This document shows positions 14,841-21,475 of a DNA stretch of 23,732 nucleotides, piece by piece. The stretch is from SLQH01 sp964612995 (GTDB taxonomy: Bacteria > Planctomycetota > UBA11346), in NCBI GenBank assembly GCA_964612995.1, contig CAZTGE010000059.1, forward strand, positions 1-23,732, read 5' to 3'. The notes beneath the pieces are model-generated. The model did no database searches and was not told the DNA's origin. It worked only from the letters and a program-made list of their open reading frames with translations. The translations under genes and the position numbers were made by a program. The stretch's first letter is position 1. Every line of letters begins with the position of its first letter.

Positions 14841-15953
14841 TCAGTGGTCGCCGGCGGCGGCCCGCCGGTAGGCCGACGGACTGCAACCGTGGAGCTGCCG
14901 GAAGGCGCGGGCGAAATGGCGGCGGTCGGTATAGCCGCAGGACTGGGCGATGGCGTACAGCGGCCGCCGGGTCTGCGTCAGCAGGGCCCGGGCGACGGCG
15001 AAGCGGTGGCGTTGGATCTCCTCGTGCGGACTGCGCCCCCGCACGGCGCGCAGGTGTTTCTCCAGCGTCCGGCGCGCGACGCCGACCTGGAGCGCCAGGG
15101 TATCGACCGACAGGGCGCCGACGTCGCAGCGCCGGATGCAGGCCAAGGCGCCGGCGACGATGGGATCCTGTTGATGCTGGTGGTCGCTGCTGCTGCGCTC
15201 CGCGACCGGCCCCGGCGGAACGTGGATCAGGGGTGGCGGACGGTCGCCGTCGGCCAGCCAGCGCCACAGGGCCCGCGCCGCGGCGAGGCCGACCGCCTCG
15301 CTGGCCGGATCGACGCTGGTGAGGGGGACCGGCGCCATCTCGCAGACGAGCGGGTTGTTGTCGACGCCGACGATGCTGACGCCATCGGGTACCTGCAGAC
15401 CCAGGGCGAGACAGGCGTCGAGCACCCGACGGGCCCGCATGTCGTGCTCGGCGAACACGCCGCACGGCAGCGGCGTGGCAGCGAGGACGCGGCGCAGCTG
15501 TGCCGGCGTCCCGGCGATGCACAGGCTCACCGGGATTCCGGCCGCCTCGGCCGCGAGCCGGAAACCCTCGCCCCGCTCCCGGGCGTACCAGGTGCCACCC
15601 TCGCTGACGTACACCAGGCGCGGCAGACCGCGGTCGATGAGGTGCTCGGCGGCCCGACGGCCGATCGCCCGATGGTCGACGACCACGCGCGGCAGGCTTC
15701 CGTCGGCCGGACCGCCGGAGAGGTCGATCACCGGCAGGCCGGAGGCGCATAGCGCGGCGCGTAACGCCGACGTCCGGGCGAAGCCGATCAGGCCATCGCA
15801 GCGCGGCACGATCTCGGTGAGGCGATCGACCTGCGGCCGCACCAGCTCGAAGGTGACCGGGCCGACCTCCTCGGCCAGCCGCCGCGCGCCGAGCGCGGCG
15901 CGGCGCGGGTAGTCGATCTCGGCCCAGAGCAGGAGGCCCATGCGCGTCGCCAT
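14841..15953 (-). CDS. XylR-like regulator (LacI-type sugar-binding sensor plus AraC HTH)
   Basis: A 370-residue cytoplasmic regulator. Residues about 5-265 form a periplasmic-binding-protein-like sensor of the LacI/GalR effector type: VVVDHRAIGRRAAEHLIDRG, GVFAEHDMRARRVLDACL, VPDGVSIVGVDNNPLVCEM and PLTSVDPASEAVGLAAA are its standard landmarks. Residues about 275-365 hold an AraC HTH pair (LSVDTLALQVGVARRTLEKHL and LYAIAQSCGYTDRRHFARAF). This architecture is that of E. coli XylR and is common in PVC bacteria. ATG 15953 is chosen; ATG 15941 (MGLLLW) is an alternative. It is divergent from the GH39-like gene at 16101 with 147 bases between them, which makes a sugar released by that enzyme the likely effector. 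The exact sugar cannot be told. Confidence 0.92.
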   Translation of the reverse strand: MATRMGLLLWAEIDYPRRAALGARRLAEEVGPVTFELVRPQVDRLTEIVPRCDGLIGFARTSALRAALCASGLPVIDLSGGPADGSLPRVVVDHRAIGRRAAEHLIDRGLPRLVYVSEGGTWYARERGEGFRLAAEAAGIPVSLCIAGTPAQLRRVLAATPLPCGVFAEHDMRARRVLDACLALGLQVPDGVSIVGVDNNPLVCEMAPVPLTSVDPASEAVGLAAARALWRWLADGDRPPPLIHVPPGPVAERSSSDHQHQQDPIVAGALACIRRCDVGALSVDTLALQVGVARRTLEKHLRAVRGRSPHEEIQRHRFAVARALLTQTRRPLYAIAQSCGYTDRRHFARAFRQLHGCSPSAYRRAAAGDH

Positions 15954-16029
15954 GCCCCAACGGTACGCAAAAGGATCCCCACTGGTGCTGATTTCACGCC
16001 CCCTGCCGCCGTAGGATCTCAGACACAGA

Positions 16030-16045
16030 CACCCGCTTGCGGGTG
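16030..16045. promoter_or_regulatory. Palindrome in the regulator/glycosidase intergenic region
   Basis: CACCCGCTTGCGGGTG is a perfect inverted repeat just downstream of a -10-like TAGGAT (16012-16017) on the plus strand. It could be an operator for the divergent XylR-like regulator or a 5' leader hairpin. Position supports either; no family consensus was available for comparison. Confidence 0.35.
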
Positions 16046-16100
16046 CGTTGGCCCAGGGCGGATCCACCGCCGGCCCAGTGCATCCGCCCAAGGAGGCTTC

Positions 16101-17837
16101 ATGCGTTTGCTCTTCTGTCTCACGATCCTGCTGGCGGCGTCCCGGAGCGCCGGCGCCGACGAGATCCAGCTTCGGGTCGATTGCCGCACGAGCGCGGCCC
16201 CGGTGCACAATTTCTGGCATACCTTCGGCTTCAGCCCGATCTACGACCTGTTCCGCAACCCCTACCATGTCTACATGGCCTACGCCGGCTCGGTGCCCCA
16301 CCAGGGCCTGACCCATGTGCGCATGCACCGCATAGTCAACATCATCGGCGTCGAATGGCAGGACGCCGAACCACGCTTCGACTGGGAGCGCCTCGACGCC
16401 GCCACCGATCTCCTGCGCCGCTACGGCCTGCATCACCACTTCGAATTCGATCTCAAGGGCAAGGGGCGCGGGGCGCCGAAAATCAAGGAGGCGAGCCGGG
16501 AGGCGGCCGCCAGACACCGCGCCATGGCGCGCGGCATCGCCACCCATGCGGTCGAACGCTACGGCCACGATACGGTGGCCTCCTGGTGGTGGGAGACCCC
16601 CAACGAGGGGCAGTTCCCCTGGAACGATGCCGGCGTGGTGTTCTGGGACGCGACGGTGCAGGGTCTGGCCGATGTCGATCCGGCCTTCGCCCGACGTTTC
16701 GGCGGTCCGGCCGCCCTCTATCGCAATGACCCGTTGGATTTCATCAAGAAGCTGGAGGCCAGCGAGAACAACCTCACCGGCGAGCGGCAGCACCAGGTCG
16801 GTTTCGTCTCCCACCACATCAAGAAGGGGGCCACCGAGCAGGTCGACAGCGAGATTGGTCACATCGAGCGCCTGCGCGAGGCCTTCCCGCGCTACGCCGA
16901 GATCCCCTTCGTCAACACCGAGCACGATCCCTGGAATGGCTGGGGCAAGGATCACGACTGGGCCTACGGACCGCGCGCTGCCAGCTGGATGGCCAACGCC
17001 ATCGCCCAGCAGCAGCAGCGCATCATCGAGGACCTCGGCCAGCCGTATTTCTGCAGCACTGACAACGGGTTTCTCGGCCGGTCGCACGAGTGGACCAAGC
17101 GCACCCAGATGGTGCTCATCGGCCACGACGACAAGGGCTTTGCCCTGATCAAGAAACCGGCGCATACGGTGTTCACCATGCTGGCCCTGCTCGGTGACCG
17201 GCGTCTGCCGGTGGCCGGCGCCCCGCCGCTGCGCGAGGGCATCGGCGTGCTGGCCACCGCCCACGGCGAGAACCGCGAACAGATCGCGCTGCTGTGCTAC
17301 AACGACACCCGCGCCGACACCGCGCTGGCGATCCGGCTCGACGGCCTGGGCGGTCAGGAGCGGATGCTCTCGCACCTGCGCCTCGACGCGACGCACGGCA
17401 ATCCGTATCGTATCTGGCACGAGGCGGAGGGCCTGCCGTCGCCGGAAACGCTACAGGCGATGCGTGCCGAGATGGAACTGCCGTATCTGACCGAGCCGCA
17501 GGTCTACGACGGCGGCCCGCTGCGCTTCGACCTGCCGGCCGACAGCGTCAGCCTGGTGCTGCTCAGCACCAGGCCCGAGCGGCCGCCGGGCGAGGTCGAT
17601 GGCCTCCAGGTGGTCGAGATGCCCGGTCTGCACGGTCCCGAGCACCTGCTGTTCTGGACCGGGCTCGCCTGTCGCACGCTGCGCGGCTACGAGGTCCTGG
17701 CCTCGGTCGACGGCGGACCCTACCAGCGCATCAATCAGGCCGACCTGCTCTGCACCGCCTTCATGTGGCCCAAGCCCGCCGGACAGGTTCGTTACCGTGT
17801 ACGGGCCATCGATTTCTGGGGTCGCACGGGCGAGTGA
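16101..17837 (+). CDS. GH39-like secreted glycoside hydrolase
   Basis: A 578-residue exported enzyme. CAAGGAGGCTTC before ATG 16101 is a strong ribosome binding site and MRLLFCLTILLAASRSAGA a signal peptide. The N-terminal barrel resembles GH39 (beta-xylosidase / alpha-L-iduronidase clan A): HNFWHTFGFSPIYDLF, then HVRMHRIVNIIGVEW and FDWERLDAATDLLRRYGL. WWWETPNEGQF carries the Asn-Glu pair expected for the acid/base (Glu near residue 169), and PFVNTEHDPW a candidate nucleophile Glu near 274; the spacing fits GH39. The C-terminus (about 480-578) looks like a beta-sandwich accessory domain. Being next to a divergent XylR-like regulator fits inducible sugar release. The substrate is not known; assignment to a related clan-A family is possible. 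Confidence 0.8.
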   Translation: MRLLFCLTILLAASRSAGADEIQLRVDCRTSAAPVHNFWHTFGFSPIYDLFRNPYHVYMAYAGSVPHQGLTHVRMHRIVNIIGVEWQDAEPRFDWERLDAATDLLRRYGLHHHFEFDLKGKGRGAPKIKEASREAAARHRAMARGIATHAVERYGHDTVASWWWETPNEGQFPWNDAGVVFWDATVQGLADVDPAFARRFGGPAALYRNDPLDFIKKLEASENNLTGERQHQVGFVSHHIKKGATEQVDSEIGHIERLREAFPRYAEIPFVNTEHDPWNGWGKDHDWAYGPRAASWMANAIAQQQQRIIEDLGQPYFCSTDNGFLGRSHEWTKRTQMVLIGHDDKGFALIKKPAHTVFTMLALLGDRRLPVAGAPPLREGIGVLATAHGENREQIALLCYNDTRADTALAIRLDGLGGQERMLSHLRLDATHGNPYRIWHEAEGLPSPETLQAMRAEMELPYLTEPQVYDGGPLRFDLPADSVSLVLLSTRPERPPGEVDGLQVVEMPGLHGPEHLLFWTGLACRTLRGYEVLASVDGGPYQRINQADLLCTAFMWPKPAGQVRYRVRAIDFWGRTGE

Positions 17838-17888
17838 GGCGCGGGGCCAGGCCATGCCCACCTCGCGAGCTGTCCGAACCTCAAGGGT

Positions 17889-18071
17889 CTAGCCCGCATC
17901 CCTCACGATACAACTGCTGCAAAGCCGTATCGCACCGCCACTACAGGACTTCGCTCGGTCGGCGGATCCTCACGTAGCGCTGCTACGCTCCGGTTCGCCT
18001 CGATCGCGAAGCCCTGCATTGACAGCACGCTACGACTTTTCGCGACGTTGCTCATGAGGGATCCGGTCTAG
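17889..18071 (+). repeat. Inverted-repeat element A, copy 2 (uninterrupted)
   Basis: A 183-base element between CTAG ends, CTAGCCCGCATCCCTCA at the left and the complement of CTAGACCGGATCCCTCA at the right. The whole element is an imperfect palindrome: its two halves align through their length, for example ACAGGACTTCGC against the complement of GCGAAGCCCTG, meeting at GTAGCGCTGCTAC. It lies in the 360-base gap between convergent genes. Copy 1, inverted, is at 11287-11640. No reading frame is apparent. Confidence 0.92.
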
Positions 18072-18165
18072 CCAGGATCCTTCATGCGCTTCCTGCGACA
18101 AGGACGCAACGCACTGCTATCACGACACCTCCTTCGGTCGGCCGATCCTTGCCAATAGTTGCTGT
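18068..18165 (+). repeat. Element A, degenerate half copy
   Basis: It starts with the same CTAG that ends copy 2 and follows the left half of element A at lower identity (about 60% by eye): CTAGCCAGGATCCTTCATG, CTTCGGTCGGCCGATCCT. The right half is not recognisable. The rest of the gap up to 18197 shows nothing further. Confidence 0.6.
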
Positions 18166-18197
18166 AACCACGACGGACTCCCACAGGCGGGCTCGGC

Positions 18198-20048
18198 CTA
18201 TTGGATGCTTATCGGGTTCAGCTTGGCCCCCTGGCGGTGCACTGGCGAGAGCACCGCCTCCTGCTCGGGATCGCCGATGCAGTAGAGGTGGGTGGTGGAG
18301 CGGGTCCAGATGCGGTTGCCGCTGACGGTGAACCCCGCCCCGTAGTTGAAGACCTTGTCGAGCGGGCTCGGCTGCGCCTTGCCGTAATCGAGCGTGCCCA
18401 GGCGATTGGCGTGCACCTCGCCGATCTGGCCGTCCCGGTCGACGCGGGCAGCTGTGCTGAAGCCATGGTCGTTGAGGCCGATCAGGGTGTCGCCGGCGAG
18501 CAGGATGTAATGCCGGCTCTTCTTGCCCGGGTTGCGTTTGCTGGCGATCTGCTCGCCCGTCTCCAGGTTCAAGCTCTCGACCGTGCTGTCATCCATGTGA
18601 TAGAGGATGCCGTCGCGCGCGACCAGGCCGGCCCAGTTGAGGTTTTTGCCCTGCCACAGGGCTTCGGCCGTGACCGTGTCGGCGTCCGGCGCCGACAGGC
18701 GCAAGGCGCAGACGCCCTGTTCATAGGGGTTCTTCTCCTTGGAGCGACCACCGTCGGCCGATTTGTTGGGCAGCACCACGACGTCGCCCGCCACCGCCAC
18801 CGGTCGGCCGGTGCCGTTGCCGGCCAGGTTGGTGGCCAAGGTCTTGCCGTCGCGGGCGCGCAGGACCACGCCGTTGCCGCCGTAGTAGAGCACGTCCATG
18901 GCCTTGGACGGATCGCCGCCGACGTGCAGGCGCAGCGCCACCGGTTCGGCCTGATACCCGCCGCCGTAGGGAGCGGTCCACAGCGTCTCGCCGCTGCGCT
19001 TGTCGATGCCCATGCGGACCACGCCGCGGTTGGCCTTCTTCGCCTCGGGATCGTGGGTGGTGACCACCAGCAGATCGCCGACCAGGATCGGCGAAGGGAT
19101 CGCGGGGGCCCGGGTGAAGCCACCGCCGTACCAGCGCTTCCAGACCATCTCGCCGTCGAGATCGACGCAGAACACCGCGCCGAAAGCGGTGCTGACGTAG
19201 ATGTGCTCGCCATCGGAGACCGGAGTCTGCATGCTGATGCCCAGCGGATCCCACTTGCCACCCCAGGGATCGCGCAGGTAGCCGGCCTGCTGGATCTCCT
19301 TGCGCATCTCCAGCATCTCGGGGAAGTACTTCCTGGCGACTGTCTTGTAGAAATGGATCTGCTCGTATTTCTTGCTATCGATAACGTGGCCCTTGATGTC
19401 GGCCAGGGTCGCCGGCAGGTCGGGGATCAGGTCGCGCAGGGGTTCGGCCAGCTTCAGATAGCGTTCCGGGGTCAGCGGGACCTTGTTGCGGGTGCGCATC
19501 GCCGAGCCCATCGGTGCGTAGGCGCCGTAGATGCGTGCCTCGAGCTGGTTGTATTCCAGCACCATCTCGCGCAGGCGCGCGCCGTCGGGCACCAGGTCCC
19601 AGTGGTCGAGATCCTTGCGCCACAGCTCCTCGCCGGTGGCGGGGTCGATGCAGAACAGCTCGACGCCGGCGAACTCCGCCGCGCGGTCGGCGTAGTAGCC
19701 GAAACCGCCCCGGTCGTTGAGCGCATAGAGCCGCCCGCCGACCACGATCGGGGCGCCGTTGCTCCAGTTGTAGTGCGGCACCTTGTAGACGATGTTGACG
19801 TGGTTCTCGGCCACCGGCTTGTCGTATTTCTTGCCATCCTGCTTGGCGAAATCGGTCTCGTTCCAGGTCAGGACGGGCTCGCAATCGGGGATCACCCCGC
19901 TGCCGTCGTGGCAGAGGCCGATGTACTGCAGCGGCTGATGGCCCACCGGGGCGGTCTCGGCCGCGCCGGCGGTGCCGCAGGCCAGCAGGACGAGCATCGA
20001 GGCGAGTGGTCGGTGGATCGGCAGAATGGAGATCGGTAGAATGGACAT
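18198..20048 (-). CDS. Secreted PQQ-like beta-propeller protein with a long helical insertion
   Basis: A 616-residue exported protein. ATG 20048 is chosen over an upstream in-frame ATG at 20096 because GGGAAAG precedes it and a signal peptide follows at once (SILPIHRPLASMLVLLACG). Propeller motifs: DPATGEELW, DLDGEMVW, DKRSGETLW, NLETGEQI, and a final HLYCIGDP instead of the LxCYDLR seen in the other members. About 120 residues between the first blades (about 150-265) are predicted largely helical (LREMVLEYNQLEARIYGAYA onward) before LGISMQTPVSDGEHIYVSTA. The WPxWRG entry motif is missing, so this is the most divergent of the six propellers here. The AraC gene at 20361-21293 lies upstream on the same strand, 312 bases away. 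Function unknown; probably extracytoplasmic. Confidence 0.9.
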   Translation of the reverse strand: MSILPISILPIHRPLASMLVLLACGTAGAAETAPVGHQPLQYIGLCHDGSGVIPDCEPVLTWNETDFAKQDGKKYDKPVAENHVNIVYKVPHYNWSNGAPIVVGGRLYALNDRGGFGYYADRAAEFAGVELFCIDPATGEELWRKDLDHWDLVPDGARLREMVLEYNQLEARIYGAYAPMGSAMRTRNKVPLTPERYLKLAEPLRDLIPDLPATLADIKGHVIDSKKYEQIHFYKTVARKYFPEMLEMRKEIQQAGYLRDPWGGKWDPLGISMQTPVSDGEHIYVSTAFGAVFCVDLDGEMVWKRWYGGGFTRAPAIPSPILVGDLLVVTTHDPEAKKANRGVVRMGIDKRSGETLWTAPYGGGYQAEPVALRLHVGGDPSKAMDVLYYGGNGVVLRARDGKTLATNLAGNGTGRPVAVAGDVVVLPNKSADGGRSKEKNPYEQGVCALRLSAPDADTVTAEALWQGKNLNWAGLVARDGILYHMDDSTVESLNLETGEQIASKRNPGKKSRHYILLAGDTLIGLNDHGFSTAARVDRDGQIGEVHANRLGTLDYGKAQPSPLDKVFNYGAGFTVSGNRIWTRSTTHLYCIGDPEQEAVLSPVHRQGAKLNPISIQ

Positions 20049-20174
20049 GGAACTTTCCCGTACTAGGTGGTCGCGTGATGGCTGGGCGAAAGACACTCGC
20101 TCCGGCAGCAGAGCGCGACAATTGATAAGGGGTGGAACCGAGGTCGTTGTGTTGCAAAAGACACTTTATGTGCC

Positions 20175-20180
20175 ATTATA
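20175..20180 (-). promoter_or_regulatory. Candidate -10 box for the propeller gene at 18198-20048
   Basis: The minus strand reads TATAAT, 126 bases upstream of the start codon, in an otherwise GC-rich region. No -35 hexamer is seen 16-18 bases further upstream. Confidence 0.35.
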
Positions 20181-20271
20181 CGTCATGCCCGATACCGCCC
20201 CGCGCGCCCTGCTCCCGGGGGTGACGTCGAAGATCAGGGCAGAAGGCTGCCACCGGGCGAGGCCTGGAGCG

Positions 20272-20325
20272 ACCGGCGCCGCCCGCTGCAATGCCACTTG
20301 GGCTGCGGGCGGAGCCTGCGCTATG
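20272..20325. repeat. Palindromic element B, copy 2
   Basis: It shares CAATGCC.CTTGGG.TGCGGGCGG.GCC.GCGCTATG with 11511-11556. The stem here is CCGCCCGC (20279-20286) against GCGGGCGG (20305-20312). Element H begins five bases later. A weaker relative, a GCAACC-TTG-GGTTGC hairpin followed by GGGCGCAGCC, lies at 21408-21431. Confidence 0.65.
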
Positions 20326-20329
20326 GCTG

Positions 20330-20364
20330 GTAACCACTCATGCCCGATGGGCCTGAGTGGTTAC
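20330..20364. repeat. Palindromic element H, copy 3
   Basis: The left arm GTAACCACTCATGCCC and right arm GGGCCTGAGTGGTTAC pair with one mismatch around GAT. The right arm contains the TAA stop codon (20361-20363, minus strand) of the AraC gene that ends at 20361. Confidence 0.9.
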
Positions 20365-21293
20365 CGCCAGACATCCTCCCCCGACGGCGTTCTCGCCGGG
20401 TCTGCACCGATGCGCAGATGGGCGGACAGGGCACAGGACGCCGTCACTCCGCCGGTGGCCTGGGATCGACGCCAGCTGGCCGGCGACTCGCCGGTGTGCT
20501 GGCGGAAGGCCCGCACGAAGGAGCTCGCGTCACGGTAGCCGACCTGGTGGGCCACCTCGGCCACCGACGCGTCGGTCTCCACCAGCCGCTTGCGGGCCTG
20601 GGCCAGACGTTCCCGGCGCAGCGCCTCCCCGGGGGCGCAGCAGCGGCTGGCCCGGTACTGGCGCTTGAGGTGGGCCACCGAGACGCGGAGGCGCTCGGCG
20701 ATGCCGGCCACCGTCAGCGGCTCCGGGTAGCACAGGGCGATGAGATCGTCGCAGCGCTGGGCCAGGGCCTCGCTGTCGGCGGCGGGCGCCGCGTCGATGA
20801 AGCGGGACAGCACCCAGGTCGCCAGCGCCAGACTGGCGGTAAAGCGTTCGACAGGGCCGCGCCAGTAGTGCATCGTCAGGCCGTCGACCAGGTCACGGGC
20901 TTCGCTCAGGACCGCCTCCGGCACCAGGATCGGCAGCGGCCGGCCACCGAGCTCCCGCCACCCGGGCTCGGCCGGCTCGGTGTCGTTGATGGTGATCGGG
21001 GTCCCGCCCGGTGCGACGAAGCGGGTGCGCGGCAGCAGGGAGAAGGCGCCGTAGATCAGCTGGGCGCCGGGGTGGATGGTGGCCCGCATGCCGGGCTCGC
21101 TCAGTGCCACCTGGCCGGGACGCAGGTCGACGGCGCCCGCCGGCCCGGCCAGGGAGGTGGTCCCGGTGTTTTGGCGCCAGACGCCGTACAGGCGCAGCAT
21201 GGCGGGCTTCCCATCCAGTGTCAGTGGTGTGGTAACGCCATGGAAGCGGCGGATGAAGTAGATGAAGGGGGTGATGGGCAGGTTGGGGTCCAT
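20361..21293 (-). CDS. AraC-family transcriptional regulator, paralogue of the 3121-3957 gene
   Basis: A 310-residue regulator. ATG 21293 (MDPNLPITPFIYF) is chosen by alignment with the paralogue at 3121; the frame is open upstream to 21503. Shared landmarks: VALSEPGMRATI in the cupin-like N-terminal region, TITINDTEPAEPGW, RPLPILVPEAVL, then HTH helices VAGIAERLRVSVAHLKRQYR and VAEVAHQVGYRDASSFVRAF. Past the normal family end (SPASWRRSQ) there is a tail of about 30 residues absent from the paralogue, and the stop codon comes from element H, so the original stop may have been lost. It is divergent from the propeller gene that starts at 21476 (182 bases between) and lies upstream of the one at 18198-20048 on its own strand, so it could control both. 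Confidence 0.9.
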   Translation of the reverse strand: MDPNLPITPFIYFIRRFHGVTTPLTLDGKPAMLRLYGVWRQNTGTTSLAGPAGAVDLRPGQVALSEPGMRATIHPGAQLIYGAFSLLPRTRFVAPGGTPITINDTEPAEPGWRELGGRPLPILVPEAVLSEARDLVDGLTMHYWRGPVERFTASLALATWVLSRFIDAAPAADSEALAQRCDDLIALCYPEPLTVAGIAERLRVSVAHLKRQYRASRCCAPGEALRRERLAQARKRLVETDASVAEVAHQVGYRDASSFVRAFRQHTGESPASWRRSQATGGVTASCALSAHLRIGADPARTPSGEDVWR

Positions 21294-21475
21294 GATGAGC
21301 CATACTGCATGCTGTGGGCTGTATTGCACGGCATTGTCAGCGTCAGTCCGGCGTAGGTCTTGATACGCCCGATGAAAGAGAGGAAAGGCGGGGGGAGCCC
21401 CACGATCGCAACCTTGGGTTGCGGGCGCAGCCCCTCCTTGGGCCAGAGTCGCTCTTCGTGCACAAGGAGTCTTCA

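Larger units (their letters stand above)
20049..20329. other. Intergenic region with promoter-like sites and element B
   Basis: No gene was found. The half nearest 20048 holds a TATAAT on the minus strand; the half nearest 20329 holds element B copy 2 and then element H at 20330. Nothing else is recognised. Confidence 0.6.
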
